From an uncultured Bacteroidales bacterium (GTDB lineage Bacteria; Bacteroidota; Bacteroidia; Bacteroidales; P3): a stretch of 38,328 bases of DNA. Positions 21,899-31,261 of the stretch are shown here, piece after piece. Numbering within the stretch: position 1 is the stretch's first letter; every line of letters begins with the position of its first letter. The notes below the pieces were generated by a model. That model saw only the letters and a program-made list of their open reading frames with translations. It was not told the origin of the DNA and did not search any database. The stretch is taken from assembly GCA_900319865.1 (NCBI GenBank), contig ONQD01000033.1:1-38328 (forward strand), given 5' to 3'. Both the position numbers and the translations under genes were made by a program.

Positions 21899-22849
21899 AT
21901 GAATATATATAAATTAGATAATATTAATGAGTTAGTGTCGCATGGCACTGCGGTTACTGTGGGTATGTTCGACGGTGTTCACATCGGCCACCGCCATATT
22001 TTGTCCATGTTGAGCCGTATGGCCAGTGAGTCGGGGGTCTCGCCTGTGGTGGTCACTTTCGACAGGCATCCGCGACAGGTGCTCACCAACGATGTCTCCA
22101 CCCGCTTCCGCATCACCACCAACGAGGAACGATACGCCCTCCTCGAGCAGTGCGGCGTGGCCTATGTGGTGGAAGTCCATTTCACTCCCCAGCTTGCCTC
22201 GATGTCGGCTTGCGAGTTCTTTAGTCAAATTCTGGTACAACAGCTCCACGTCAAAGCCTTGGTCTTGGGCTACGACAATGTGTTTGGCAGTCGCAGCCAC
22301 AATGATTTTGACCAATTGCCCGATTTGGCTGCGCAAATGGGAGTGAAGGTCTTTGTGGATACCGCTGTATCGCTCAACGATATTGATGTAAGCTCCACAC
22401 AGGTGCGCAATGCTCTGCATCGGGGCGATGTTGCCACTGCTTCTGCCATGCTTGGCCGGTTCTACCGCCTTTGGGGTAGCGTGGAACGAGGCCGTCAGGT
22501 GGGACGCCAAATAGGGTTCCCCACTGCCAATGTGTCTCTCAACGACCCTACCAAAGTACTGCCTGCCGAAGGCGTCTATGCCGTGCGTGTAACCCTCTCC
22601 GATGGCACTTCAGGGCTCATGGGCATGGCCAATATTGGGGGACAACCCACCTTCGGTCTGGAAAAACCGGTGTTCGAAGTGAATATTTTCGATTTCGACA
22701 GCGACATATACGATACCACACTCACCGTCGATTTTGTGTCACGCCTCCGCTCTATTGTCCGTTTCGACAGCGTCGATGCCCTGATTGGGCAACTCAAAAC
22801 CGACCGTGATGCGGCACGCCGGTTGCTCAGCCAGTATTCCAACCAATAA
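21899..22849 (+). CDS. ribF: Bifunctional riboflavin kinase / FAD synthetase
   Basis: Makes FMN from riboflavin and ATP, then FAD from FMN and ATP. The 316 residues hold the N-terminal FAD synthetase domain, with the nucleotidyltransferase motif GMFDGVHIGHRHIL at 22-35, VVTFDRHPRQVL after it, and VLGYDNVFGS. SSTQVRNALHRGD joins it to the riboflavin kinase domain, which begins YRLWGSVERGRQVGRQIGFP and contains PTANV, the kinase signature. EVNIFDFDSDIYD follows. It heads a tight + strand group: gaps to the LRR gene, the amidase and mutS2 are 13, 46 and 11 bases. Confidence 0.95.
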   Translation: MNIYKLDNINELVSHGTAVTVGMFDGVHIGHRHILSMLSRMASESGVSPVVVTFDRHPRQVLTNDVSTRFRITTNEERYALLEQCGVAYVVEVHFTPQLASMSACEFFSQILVQQLHVKALVLGYDNVFGSRSHNDFDQLPDLAAQMGVKVFVDTAVSLNDIDVSSTQVRNALHRGDVATASAMLGRFYRLWGSVERGRQVGRQIGFPTANVSLNDPTKVLPAEGVYAVRVTLSDGTSGLMGMANIGGQPTFGLEKPVFEVNIFDFDSDIYDTTLTVDFVSRLRSIVRFDSVDALIGQLKTDRDAARRLLSQYSNQ

Positions 22850-22862
22850 CAAACCAAACAAT

Positions 22863-23366
22863 ATGAAACGCTATTTCTTGTTCACACTTATGCTTCTCCT
22901 GGGCTGCACCCTCTTCGCTCAGCCTGACAAGGTGTATAAGTCGCTCAAAGATGTCAAAAACCCTGCCGATGTTTACATACTCCAGTTGCACAACAAGCGG
23001 CTGAAGACCATTCCGCGTGAGGTGTTCGCCATGACCAACCTACGCCAGCTCGACTTGCGCGGCAACCGTATAGCCTTCTTGCCCGACAGCATCTCCCAGC
23101 TCCAGAATCTGCAACGTTTGGAACTGAGCCGCAATCCACTCATGGCTCTTCCCGCCAGCATGGCCAATATGGAGCAACTGCGCGAACTGGTGTTGTGGTC
23201 TACCTATGTCACCGAGCTCCCTCCTCAGTTCTCCCGTCTTGATGGCACTCTCGAGCTTCTGGACCTTCGCCACTGCCCGCTGATGCTCGACGACCAGACC
23301 GCCATCAACACATTATTACCCTCCGTCAAAAAACTATGGGACTATGCCTGCAATTGTGCCGACTGA
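22863..23366 (+). CDS. Short exported leucine-rich-repeat protein
   Basis: The 167 residues start with a signal peptide (MKRYFLFTLMLLLGCTLFAQ); cleavage after FAQ is likely. LLGC could instead be read as a lipobox. About four 23-residue leucine-rich repeats follow: LQLHNKRLKTIPREVF, LRQLDLRGNRIAFLPDSI, LQRLELSRNPLMALPASM and LRELVLWSTYVTELPPQF, then a capping segment. LRR arcs bind other proteins, so a binding role in the envelope is likely; the partner is unknown. The start codon at 22863 is 13 bases after ribF. A longer frame from 22785 overlaps ribF and lacks a signal peptide. Confidence 0.8.
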   Translation: MKRYFLFTLMLLLGCTLFAQPDKVYKSLKDVKNPADVYILQLHNKRLKTIPREVFAMTNLRQLDLRGNRIAFLPDSISQLQNLQRLELSRNPLMALPASMANMEQLRELVLWSTYVTELPPQFSRLDGTLELLDLRHCPLMLDDQTAINTLLPSVKKLWDYACNCAD

Positions 23367-23412
23367 CTCCTTACAAATATATACCTTAATTGTTACGACT
23401 AAATCCCCCTAG

Positions 23413-24192
23413 ATGAAAGACCAACTGAAAATAGCATACTTCCAACAGGACATTGCATGGGAAGACCCCTCGGCAAACCACCGTATGGTCGAGGAGGCTT
23501 TCGCCTCTGTGCCCCACGATATAGATGTGTTGGTTGTGCCCGAAACTTTCGCCACAGGCTTCTCGGACAATATGGCCTCTATGGCCGAACCGCCCGAGGG
23601 CGACACTTACCGTTTCGCACACCGCATGGCGGTCAAGCACAACGCTCTCTTCGTTGGCACTTGGACTGTGAAAGAACCCTCCTTGGGTGACAGGGTCGTC
23701 AACCGTATGCACTGGGTGCGTCCCGATGGCACTTATGGCTACTATGACAAAGGCCACACTTTCCGTATGAGCAGTGAGGCTTCGCAGTTGGTTCGCGGCA
23801 CCCGTAGGGTCGTCTTCGAATGGCGCGGATGGCGTATCAAGCCTGCCGTGTGCTACGATTTGCGTTTCCCCAAATGGCTCCGCAACGAGAATCCGCCCGC
23901 TTACGACCTTCTGCTCGTGTGTGCCAACTGGCCCGGCTCCCGCCACGAGGCTTGGAGCACCCTGCTCAAAGCACGTGCCATCGAAAATCTTTGCTATGTG
24001 GTTGGGGTCAACCGTGTGGGCACTGATGGTGTGGGTATACCTTACACAGGCAACAGTGTGGCCATCAACTACAAGGGACAGGAGATAAGTTCCTGCAGCC
24101 CTCAGTGTCCTCAAGTCCAATTGGCCACTCTCGACCGCGAACCCCTCGACACTTTCCGCCAACATTGGCCTTTTTATTTAGACAACGATTAG
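23413..24192 (+). CDS. Nitrilase-superfamily amidohydrolase (omega-amidase type)
   Basis: A 259-residue cytoplasmic carbon-nitrogen hydrolase. The catalytic Glu-Lys-Cys triad is E44 (VVPETFATGF), K113 (YYDKGHTF) and C147 (KPAVCYDLRFP). The short length and the triad contexts resemble the YafV/omega-amidase branch, which hydrolyses 2-oxoglutaramate or 2-oxosuccinamate in metabolite repair. The substrate is inferred from this likeness. ARAIENLCYVVGVNRVGTDG is the usual C-terminal active-site wall. It sits between the LRR gene and mutS2, 11 bases before the latter, and is probably on the ribF transcript. Confidence 0.88.
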   Translation: MKDQLKIAYFQQDIAWEDPSANHRMVEEAFASVPHDIDVLVVPETFATGFSDNMASMAEPPEGDTYRFAHRMAVKHNALFVGTWTVKEPSLGDRVVNRMHWVRPDGTYGYYDKGHTFRMSSEASQLVRGTRRVVFEWRGWRIKPAVCYDLRFPKWLRNENPPAYDLLLVCANWPGSRHEAWSTLLKARAIENLCYVVGVNRVGTDGVGIPYTGNSVAINYKGQEISSCSPQCPQVQLATLDREPLDTFRQHWPFYLDND

Positions 24193-24203
24193 ATTATCCC
24201 TTT

Positions 24204-26690
24204 ATGACTATAGAAGAAAAACTCGGATTTACCAAGATTCGCCAACTGCTGGCCAACGAATGTACCAATGGACTTGCAGTACACATGGCCGAGGAGATGG
24301 CGTTTTCCAGCAACTACGACCGCGTGGTGCGCGAATTGCAGCAAACTGAGGAATTCCGCCAGATTCTGGTGCTCGAAAACAGTTTCCCCGCCCAGGATTT
24401 TATCGACCTCACCGACGAGCTCAACCGCCTTCGTGTATCCGGCACTGTGATCGAACTGGAGGCATTGTTCGACCTGAAATGCTCGCTCCACACTATCGGT
24501 GAATGTCTTCGTTTTCTGTTGCGCGACGACCCCATTCGCTATCCCCTGCTCCACGAGCTGGCCACGCATGTAGACCTTGACCCCGCCATCACCAAGGCCA
24601 TCAGCAAAATAGTGGATGACAAAGGTGAAATCTACGACAACGCTTCCGACCTCCTTCTCGACATCCGCCGTCAGATAAACCGCAAGCGCAACGATGTGGA
24701 TGTTCAAATCAGCAAACAGCTGGCTCGTGCCAAACATGAGGGCTGGGCTCCCGAAAATGCCGAAGTCACTATCCGCAACGGCCGCATGGTCATCCCCATG
24801 CTCGACACCCACCGCCGTAAAATAAAAGGCCTCATTCATGACGAGTCGGCCACTCGCCAAACCGCCTATCTCGAGCCCTCCGAGGTGGTGGAGCTGAACA
24901 ATGACCTCCGCGAACTGGAGTTTGCAGAACGTCATGAAATTCAGAAAATCCTTGCCCGTTTCACCGATATGATTCGCCCCCAGCTCGACTCGCTGGTCAA
25001 TGCCTATTGGTTCCTTGCACGCATCGATTTTATCCGCGCCAAGGCCCGTCTTGCCTTGCTGCTGCATTGCGGACGCCCTATTGTGGACAGCATCACCAAA
25101 ATCAATTGGCTCGATGCCCGCCATCCCTTGCTGTTCTTTAATTACAGCCAGCCATCCTCTGCCCAGCACAAAGGCAGCGATTCGTCCTCCTCTGTCAAAG
25201 AGGTGGTGCCGTTCAATCTCGAGCTTAACGACGATGCCCACATCCTTATCATCTCGGGGCCTAATGCCGGCGGCAAGTCGGTATGCCTCAAGGCTGTGGG
25301 GTTGATACAATATATGCTGCAATGCGGTTTGCTGGTGCCTTGCCGCGAAACTTCCGAATTCGGCATTTTCGATAACATCTTCATCGACATCGGCGACCAA
25401 CAGTCTATTGATAACGACCTTAGCACTTATACTTCCCATCTGCAAAACATGAAGCTCCTGCTCGAAACTGCCGATTCGAACACACTCTTCCTGCTCGACG
25501 AGCTTGGAGGTGGCACAGAACCCCGTTCGGGCTGCGCCATTGCCGAGGCCTTGCTCGAGGAGTTGTACCGCCGTCATGCTTTTGGAGTGGTAACCACCCA
25601 CTATGCTGACCTCAAACTGCTGGCCGACAAGTGTCCAGGCATACAGAACGGTGCCATGCTTTTCGACACCGAGAAGATGCGCCCCCTCTACCGCCTCTCC
25701 ATTGGCCATCCCGGCAGCTCGTTCGCTTTCGAAATAGCCCAGAATATAGGGTTCCCCGAAGAGGTGCTCAAGGCTGCAGGCGAGAAGGTGGGAGGCGAGA
25801 TGCTCAACTTCGAACACCAGTTGCAGCAGATCGAACTCGACAAACAAGAGATTGCCCGGCAGAAAACCGAGTTGCAGGTGGCCGACAATTTCCTGGCCGA
25901 AGTGACCGCTAAATACCAGCAACTCACCGCCAAACTCGAGAGCAAACGGTTTGAAATACTCAGCACCGCCCGTCAGGAGGCACAGCAGATACTTGCCGAT
26001 GCCAACCGTACGGTGGAGCAGACCATCAGCGACATCAAGACTGCCCAAGCCGAAAAGGAACAAACCCAGCAGGCCCGTCAACGCATCAAAGCCGAGGCCG
26101 AGCGACTGGCATCGGCCCAGGAGCGGCATCGCGAGGAAATGGCCAGCCACAAGGTGTCGGCAGCCGATTTGCAGACCGACAAGTCCGACTCCAAATCCGA
26201 ACCGGATGAAGGTACTGCCCCTATCACAGTGGGCAGCATCGTGCGCATCGACGGGCAGGATACCTTTGGCGAAGTGGTTGAGTTGAAAGGGAAAAAGGCC
26301 GTGGTGGAGAGCAACAGCATCCGCATGACTATCAACCTTAACCGCCTGGTTGGCACCAAAAAGAAGAGCATCCCCGTCGACAAACTCAGCCGGCAGAACA
26401 GTCGTTTCCAGTCCATCTACGACGACATCAACGAGAAACGCAAAACTTTCAACCCAACCCTCGACCTCCGTGGCCAGCGTGCCGACGAGGCATTGGACAA
26501 CCTCCAGCATTTCCTCGACGACGCACAGCTGCTCAGCGAGAAGGAATTGCGCGTTCTTCACGGCAAGGGCTATGGCATATTGAAGCAATTAATAAGGGAA
26601 TACCTGCAGGGCAACCGCGACGTTAAGTCGTTCCATTCCGAGCGTCTCGAGCTGGGCGGCGACGGCATAACGGTGGTCCACCTCAAATAA
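24204..26690 (+). CDS. mutS2: MutS2 family ATPase with Smr domain
   Basis: An 828-residue MutS2. It lacks the mismatch-recognition domain of MutS. The order is: a core/clamp region (1 to about 330), an ABC ATPase with Walker A GPNAGGKS at 352-359 and Walker B LFLLDELGGGTEP at 428-440, a long coiled coil at about 535-660, a KOW-like segment (VGSIVRIDGQDTFGEVVELK), and a C-terminal Smr nuclease domain from 751 with LDLRG (753-757) and HGKGYGILK (786-794). MutS2 suppresses recombination in some bacteria and acts on collided ribosomes in others; which applies here is unknown. The ATG at 24204 gives the standard MTIEEKLGFTKIRQLL start. Confidence 0.94.
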   Translation: MTIEEKLGFTKIRQLLANECTNGLAVHMAEEMAFSSNYDRVVRELQQTEEFRQILVLENSFPAQDFIDLTDELNRLRVSGTVIELEALFDLKCSLHTIGECLRFLLRDDPIRYPLLHELATHVDLDPAITKAISKIVDDKGEIYDNASDLLLDIRRQINRKRNDVDVQISKQLARAKHEGWAPENAEVTIRNGRMVIPMLDTHRRKIKGLIHDESATRQTAYLEPSEVVELNNDLRELEFAERHEIQKILARFTDMIRPQLDSLVNAYWFLARIDFIRAKARLALLLHCGRPIVDSITKINWLDARHPLLFFNYSQPSSAQHKGSDSSSSVKEVVPFNLELNDDAHILIISGPNAGGKSVCLKAVGLIQYMLQCGLLVPCRETSEFGIFDNIFIDIGDQQSIDNDLSTYTSHLQNMKLLLETADSNTLFLLDELGGGTEPRSGCAIAEALLEELYRRHAFGVVTTHYADLKLLADKCPGIQNGAMLFDTEKMRPLYRLSIGHPGSSFAFEIAQNIGFPEEVLKAAGEKVGGEMLNFEHQLQQIELDKQEIARQKTELQVADNFLAEVTAKYQQLTAKLESKRFEILSTARQEAQQILADANRTVEQTISDIKTAQAEKEQTQQARQRIKAEAERLASAQERHREEMASHKVSAADLQTDKSDSKSEPDEGTAPITVGSIVRIDGQDTFGEVVELKGKKAVVESNSIRMTINLNRLVGTKKKSIPVDKLSRQNSRFQSIYDDINEKRKTFNPTLDLRGQRADEALDNLQHFLDDAQLLSEKELRVLHGKGYGILKQLIREYLQGNRDVKSFHSERLELGGDGITVVHLK

Positions 26691-26835
26691 ACAGGGCCGA
26701 CGCTACCCCTTATCCCTGATGTGGCTGATGCCTACAACTATTTTCAATGTAAAAGCAATACAATAAAAAACAATGTTTTACGTTTTTTCGGGAAAAATAT
26801 GTTATTTGTAGGGAAAAATATTGTGAAAAATCCGC

Positions 26836-26843
26836 TATTTTTG
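26836..26843 (+). promoter_or_regulatory. -7 box TATTTTTG of the 26893 lipoprotein gene
   Basis: Followed by CA, with TTG exactly 12 bases upstream (26821-26823). The upstream 100 bases are AT-rich with A tracts, which suggests a strong promoter. This is the one box in the set not preceded by G. Confidence 0.6.
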
Positions 26844-26892
26844 CAACGTGATAAAAACAAGATATTAATCAATCAAAAGTAATAACAAGATT

Positions 26893-27390
26893 ATGAAACT
26901 GAAAAAATTCATTCTTCCCATGCTGACACTTGTGCTGTTGGCTTCCGGATGTACCAAGGAGTATGTTTACAATGGCTCTCAGGTTCAGACCATCCGTTTT
27001 AACATCACCCCCAGCGAGTGGAGACTAAATGAGGGTCAATACAAACCTGGTGCAAACAACTACCTCTATTGTGAAAAAGATGTTCCCGCCATCGACCAAC
27101 AGGTGTTCGACTACGGCACCGTCCAGGCCTACGTTTGGAACGTCTACGACCAGGCCACCAATTCCGGCGCCTGGAACACGCTGCCCTTCGTTTATCCTCT
27201 CGAGGTTCTTGAACAGACAGAGGATGGTGGCTACAATAGATATGTTATTGGCGAGAATCTCCGTTTCGAATGGGAAAAGGGTAAGGTGACATTTATCATT
27301 CAGGACCTCGACGGCTTCAAACCCGAGGATATGGTAAGCACCATCAGTGTGAAGGTGTGCATCACCTCCAACATGCGCAACGTACGTTAA
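26893..27390 (+). CDS. Uncharacterised lipoprotein, 165 residues
   Basis: The signal peptide ends LLASGC, with C20 as the lipidated residue. The mature part is short and beta-rich: QTIRFNITPSEWRLN, DYGTVQAYVWNVYDQ, LRFEWEKGKVTFIIQDLDG, then ISVKVCITSNMRNVR. I recognise no named domain, although such small single-domain lipoproteins are frequent in Bacteroidales. It has its own promoter and an excellent terminator at 27417-27449, so it is a monocistronic unit. Function unknown. Confidence 0.8.
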   Translation: MKLKKFILPMLTLVLLASGCTKEYVYNGSQVQTIRFNITPSEWRLNEGQYKPGANNYLYCEKDVPAIDQQVFDYGTVQAYVWNVYDQATNSGAWNTLPFVYPLEVLEQTEDGGYNRYVIGENLRFEWEKGKVTFIIQDLDGFKPEDMVSTISVKVCITSNMRNVR

Positions 27391-27416
27391 ATCAAGTAGA
27401 AAACACATCAAATTAC

Positions 27417-27449
27417 AAACCGGAGGTTTGCCAGTCAAACCTCCGGTTT
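27417..27449 (+). terminator. Rho-independent terminator of the 26893 lipoprotein gene
   Basis: A 14-bp perfect stem (AAACCGGAGGTTTG and its complement) with a 5-base loop, followed by TTTCTTATT. It begins 26 bases after the stop codon. Confidence 0.9.
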
Positions 27450-27854
27450 CTTATTATACCCCAAACCACCCAGTCGTGGTACCCACCAAACTGCATTAGC
27501 TAAAAACACAAATCATTGCATTTTAGTATTGCCGCAAAGAAAGGCTGCTATTATATTATATGTATAATAGACACCCCGTCCTTTTGCATCATTTCCGTTT
27601 CCCGTTTTGCTTCTTTTCGTCTTTTCCCCGTCTCCCTTACCCTTTCACGATGTAACAACTTCTTGTTGAAAGTATAATCACCGCAGAGGTTAAGAAGGGC
27701 TTGCGGAGAGCTTACGAAGAGCTTAAGAGTTAGCGAAGGTTGACGGAACTGGTAGGGGATGCGGGATGAATGCGGATTGGGCGCAGGACGAGGGCGGCAA
27801 CGGGACGGAGGGACGGTGCAATGTAGTGTGACCGATGTGATTATGGGAAAGACA
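27450..27854. other. Second long non-coding spacer with pyrimidine-to-purine switch
   Basis: No gene is visible between the lipoprotein terminator and the folD terminator. The + strand is pyrimidine-rich up to about 27660 (13 purines in 60 bases at 27601-27660). It is purine-rich afterwards (41 purines in 60 bases at 27721-27780). The change falls on the 11-bp repeat block at 27680-27739, as in the spacer at 322-865. Confidence 0.7.
27680..27739 (+). repeat. Copy B of the 60-bp intergenic repeat, tandem 11-bp units
   Basis: After a shared ACCG this copy shows consecutive 11-bp units: AGAGGTTAAGA (27685-27695), AGGGCTTGCGG (27696-27706), AGAGCTTACGA (27707-27717), AGAGCTTAAGA (27718-27728) and GTTAGCGAAGG (27729-27739). 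It aligns without gaps to 616-675. Confidence 0.65.
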
Positions 27855-27890
27855 AAGCCCGAAAGCAATGCGGGCAGGGCTTTCGGGCTT
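27855..27890 (-). terminator. Likely terminator of folD
   Basis: The 12-bp stem AAGCCCGAAAGC / GCTTTCGGGCTT has a 12-base loop and lies 46 bases after the folD stop codon. On the minus strand the tail is TTTGTCTTTCC, a weaker T run than the others here. Confidence 0.7.
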
Positions 27891-27935
27891 GGACGGTCCG
27901 GAAGTGGAGGTTTTCCGGAACGGTTAGAAAGAAGA

Positions 27936-28793
27936 CTATTTGATTTGAAGATTCTTCTTGTAGGATTTCATGGTGTTTTCGAGCAGCGACACAATGGTGA
28001 GCGGGCCAACGCCGCCGGGGACGGGTGTGGTCCAGGAGCAGAGGCGGTCCACCTCACTGTGTTTTACGTCGCCGATGATGCGGTAGCCGCGGTGGATGCC
28101 CACATCGATGACGACAGCACCTTCTTTCACCATGTCGGCGGTGACAAATTCGGGTTTGCCGATTGCCACAATCAGGATGTCGGCCTGGCGGGTGATTTCG
28201 GGGAGGTTGGTGGTGCGGCTGTGGCAGATGGTGACAGTGCAGTCAAATCCCTTGCGCGAAAGGAGGTTGGCGATGGGGGTTCCGACGATGTTGCTGCGGC
28301 CGATGACCACGCAGTGTTTGCCGGAGGTCTCGATGCCGTAGCGTTTGAGGAGGGTGCAGATGCCCATGGGGGTGGCGGGAATGAAGGCATCCTCGCTCAG
28401 CACCATGCGTCCGATATTGATGGGTGTGAATCCATCAACGTCTTTATCGGGCGAGATGGTGTTTATGATTTTCTGTTCGTTGATGTGTTTGGGCAGAGGG
28501 AGCTGGACGATGAAGCCGTCGACCTCGGGGTCGGAGTTGAGGAAGTTGATGACCTCCAGGAGCTCGTTCTCGGTGGTGTGCTCGGGCATGCGGTAGACCG
28601 AGGAGGTGAAGCCCACTTCGTGGCTTGACTTCTCTTTGTTGGCAACATAGGTTTGGCTTGCGCCGTCGTTGCCTACGATTACGGCAGCCAGATGCGGGGG
28701 GCGATGGCCTTGGGCGGTGAGTTGGCGCACTTCGTTTGCGATTTCTTCTTTGATTTGCAGGGACAGGGCCTTGCCGTCTAATAACTGTAGCAT
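27936..28793 (-). CDS. folD: Bifunctional methylenetetrahydrofolate dehydrogenase / cyclohydrolase
   Basis: Converts 5,10-methylene-THF to 10-formyl-THF in two steps, supplying one-carbon units for purines and formyl-Met. The 285-residue length is standard. The catalytic lysine is K53 in YVANKEK (49-55). Other motifs are [27 protein letters not shown], the NADP-binding [18 protein letters not shown], and [18 protein letters not shown]. The gene lies 50 bases downstream of ffh on the same strand with no promoter box between, so ffh and folD probably form an operon. Confidence 0.95.
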   Translation of the reverse strand: MLQLLDGKALSLQIKEEIANEVRQLTAQGHRPPHLAAVIVGNDGASQTYVANKEKSSHEVGFTSSVYRMPEHTTENELLEVINFLNSDPEVDGFIVQLPLPKHINEQKIINTISPDKDVDGFTPINIGRMVLSEDAFIPATPMGICTLLKRYGIETSGKHCVVIGRSNIVGTPIANLLSRKGFDCTVTICHSRTTNLPEITRQADILIVAIGKPEFVTADMVKEGAVVIDVGIHRGYRIIGDVKHSEVDRLCSWTTPVPGGVGPLTIVSLLENTMKSYKKNLQIK

Positions 28794-28843
28794 ATCGGGT
28801 TGTATGTGTTTTATTGATGAATAAACTGAGGCGGGGGAGGGGG

Positions 28844-30166
28844 TTAGCGCCGGCGGCGAGGCATTTGGGGTATTTTGCCTTTGGTGCTGACGGAGCGCAT
28901 CATCTTACGGGTGTCCTCGAATTGTTTGAGGAACCGGTTGAGTTCTTGGATGCTGCGGCCGCTGCCGGCGGCAATGCGTTGCTTGCGGCTGCTGTTGAGG
29001 CAGGAGGGGTTGCGGCGCTCGTAGGGGGTCATGCTGCCAATCATGGACTCGATAGGCTTGAAGGCGTCGTCGCCTATTTCCACATTCTTGGTCAGTTTGT
29101 CCATACCTGGAATCATGCCGAGGAGGTCTTTCATGCTGCCCATTTTCTTGATTTGGGCTATTTGGGAGAGGAAGTCTTCGAAGTTGTACTCGTTGTGGAT
29201 GAGTTTTTTCTGTATTTTGCGAGCTTCTTCTTCGTCGTATTGTTCCTGTGCGCGTTCCACCAGCGAGACCACATCGCCCATGCCGAGGATACGGCTGGCC
29301 ATACGGTCGGGGTGGAAGATGTCGAGAGCGTCCATTTTCTCACCGATGCCGATGAACTTGATGGGCTTTTGCACGGCATAGCGTATGGTGAGAGCGGCAC
29401 CGCCACGGGTATCGCCATCGAGTTTGGTGAGCACCACTCCGTCGTAGTCGATGCGTTCGTTGAAGGCCTTGGCTGTGTTTACGGCGTCCTGACCGGTCAT
29501 GGAGTCGACCACGAAGAGGGTTTCCTGTGGGTTGAGAGATTTTTTGAGGCCGGATATTTCGTCCATCATCTGTTCGTCCACAGCCAGACGGCCGGCGGTA
29601 TCGACGATGAGTATGTTGGCACCTTTCAGTTTGGCGTCCTTTAGGGCTTTCTGGGCGATGTCTATGGGGTTGGTGTTGCCCTCTTCGGTGAACACGGGCA
29701 CTCCGATTTGCTGTCCGAGGGTTTGCAGCTGGGAGATGGCTGCGGGGCGGTAAACGTCGCCGGCCACCAGCATGACGCTTTTGTTCTTTTTGGTTTTGAG
29801 ATAGTTGGCAAGCTTGGCGGAGAAAGTGGTTTTGCCCGAACCTTGCAGACCGGCAATGAGGATGATGGCGGGGCTGCCTTTGGTGTTGATTTCGACGGCC
29901 TCGGAACCCATCAGCTCGGTGAGTTTCTCGTGCACAATCTTAACCATCAGCTGTCCGGGCTCGATGCTCTGAATCACGTTGCGGCCGATTGCTTCGGCTT
30001 TGACTTTGTCGGTGAATTCTTTTGCTATGGGATAGCTGACATCGGCGTCGAGCAGGGCACGGCGCACTGCTTTCACCGTTTCGGCAATGTTGATATCGGT
30101 AATGCTACCTTTTCCTCGCAGCGTGTGTAACGCTTTCTCTATCTTGCTACTTATACTTTCAAACAT
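28844..30166 (-). CDS. ffh: Signal recognition particle protein Ffh
   Basis: The SRP54 GTPase that binds signal sequences on the ribosome and delivers them to FtsY and SecYEG. The product is 440 residues from the ATG at 30166. The N domain ([20 protein letters not shown]) leads to the G domain, with G1 GLQGSGKT at 106-113, [28 protein letters not shown] and [13 protein letters not shown]. The methionine-rich M domain ([20 protein letters not shown]) and a basic RNA-binding end ([10 protein letters not shown]) follow. An in-frame extension to 30217 crosses the -7 box and is rejected. I did not find the SRP RNA gene nearby. Confidence 0.95.
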   Translation of the reverse strand: MFESISSKIEKALHTLRGKGSITDINIAETVKAVRRALLDADVSYPIAKEFTDKVKAEAIGRNVIQSIEPGQLMVKIVHEKLTELMGSEAVEINTKGSPAIILIAGLQGSGKTTFSAKLANYLKTKKNKSVMLVAGDVYRPAAISQLQTLGQQIGVPVFTEEGNTNPIDIAQKALKDAKLKGANILIVDTAGRLAVDEQMMDEISGLKKSLNPQETLFVVDSMTGQDAVNTAKAFNERIDYDGVVLTKLDGDTRGGAALTIRYAVQKPIKFIGIGEKMDALDIFHPDRMASRILGMGDVVSLVERAQEQYDEEEARKIQKKLIHNEYNFEDFLSQIAQIKKMGSMKDLLGMIPGMDKLTKNVEIGDDAFKPIESMIGSMTPYERRNPSCLNSSRKQRIAAGSGRSIQELNRFLKQFEDTRKMMRSVSTKGKIPQMPRRRR

Positions 30167-30194
30167 AATCTTGGTTCGCTTGTAATTGAAATTG

Positions 30195-30202
30195 CAAATA
30201 TA
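30195..30202 (-). promoter_or_regulatory. -7 box TATATTTG of ffh-folD
   Basis: On the minus strand the box is flanked by CG and CA, with ATG 12 bases upstream and a spacer of ten A plus CG. The leader would be about 25 nt. Confidence 0.65.
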
Positions 30203-30391
30203 CGTTTTTTTTTTCATTCTGCGTCCATATCGAGGGAAATAGGGAATTTTTTTTTCAAAAAGATGAAACTTTTTTGATTTTTTGACGTTATTTAATAGTG
30301 TTTGAAATAATAAAAGAGAAGAATGCTCGTTGATAGGGGTGTTTGAGATTATTTCAATGACAGTAACAAGAAGTTGGATTAATATTTAGAT

Positions 30392-31252
30392 ATGAGACAG
30401 TTAAAGATTACCCATTCAATTACCAATCGTGACATCAAGTCGCTGGACAAATATCTGCAAGATATTTGCAGTGAGGAGCTTTTGACCCCTGAGGAGGAGG
30501 TTCAGCTGGCTCAGCGCATTAAAAACGGCGACCAGGAGGCATTGGACCGCCTGACGAAAGCCAATCTGCGTTTCGTGGTGTCGGTGGCCAAGCAGTACCA
30601 GAACCAGGGACTGAGCCTTCCGGACTTGATTAACGAGGGAAACGTAGGTCTGATAAAGGCCGCCAAACGTTTTGACGAAACACGCGGCTTCAAGTTCATT
30701 TCCTATGCTGTGTGGTGGATTCGCCAGTCAATATTGCAGGCCATTGCCGAGAATTCGCGCATTGTGCGTCTTCCATCCAACCAGTTGGGTGCTCTGAATA
30801 AGTTGAAGAAGGAAATAAGCCGTTTGGAACAGGAGCTGGAACGCCCACCATCGGAAGAGGAGTTGGCCGACATGCTTGATATACCCGAGGAGAAAATCAA
30901 GAGTATTTTGGGTATTTCGGGCCGCCATATCTCGATCGACGCTCCTTTGGTGGCGGACGAGGATGTGAATTTTGTGGATGTACTGCCCAACGAAGATACT
31001 CCTCCGACCGACAGTGCATTGATGCAGGAGTCGCTCTCGCAGGAGATAGAGCGTTCTCTGGCCACCCTCACGGAGTATGAACGCGAGGTAATCAAGATGT
31101 ATTTCGGCATCGGTATGCCCCATGCCTTGAGTCTTGACGAGATTGCCATGAAGTTCGGCCTCACCCGCGAGCGTGTGCGCCAAATCAAGGAGAAAGGTAT
31201 CAAGCGTCTGAGAGTGAGCAGTAAGAGCAAGCATCTCCAATCGTATCTCTAA
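30392..31252 (+). CDS. rpoD: Primary RNA polymerase sigma factor RpoD (SigA)
   Basis: The housekeeping sigma factor, 286 residues and without region 1.1, as usual for Bacteroidota. Region 1.2 is at about 14-45 ([20 protein letters not shown]). Region 2 has [16 protein letters not shown] and, for the -10 contact and melting, [19 protein letters not shown] at 100-118. Region 3 follows [20 protein letters not shown]. Region 4 has the helix-turn-helix [20 protein letters not shown] at 247-266. It should read the TAnnTTTG promoters seen across the window. Its own upstream region is AT-rich but lacks a clean TAnnTTTG box. rsmG follows 9 bases downstream, so the two are co-transcribed. Confidence 0.96.
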   Translation: MRQLKITHSITNRDIKSLDKYLQDICSEELLTPEEEVQLAQRIKNGDQEALDRLTKANLRFVVSVAKQYQNQGLSLPDLINEGNVGLIKAAKRFDETRGFKFISYAVWWIRQSILQAIAENSRIVRLPSNQLGALNKLKKEISRLEQELERPPSEEELADMLDIPEEKIKSILGISGRHISIDAPLVADEDVNFVDVLPNEDTPPTDSALMQESLSQEIERSLATLTEYEREVIKMYFGIGMPHALSLDEIAMKFGLTRERVRQIKEKGIKRLRVSSKSKHLQSYL

Positions 31253-31261
31253 TCCATCTGT

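Noticed and set aside
24189-26588. An open frame of about 800 codons on the minus strand opposite mutS2
   Set aside because: It mirrors mutS2, whose codon choice (C-rich third positions, few TTA, CTA or TCA codons in register) leaves the complement open. The translation shows no family motifs, while mutS2 has all of its own.
27855-27890. Inverted repeat as the end of a MITE or insertion sequence
   Set aside because: Loop size, position after folD and single occurrence fit a terminator; there are no flanking target duplications.
27759-28628. A + strand open frame of 289 codons across the spacer and folD
   Set aside because: It runs from non-coding repeat-like sequence into the complement of folD; Asp/Gly/Val-rich with no motif.
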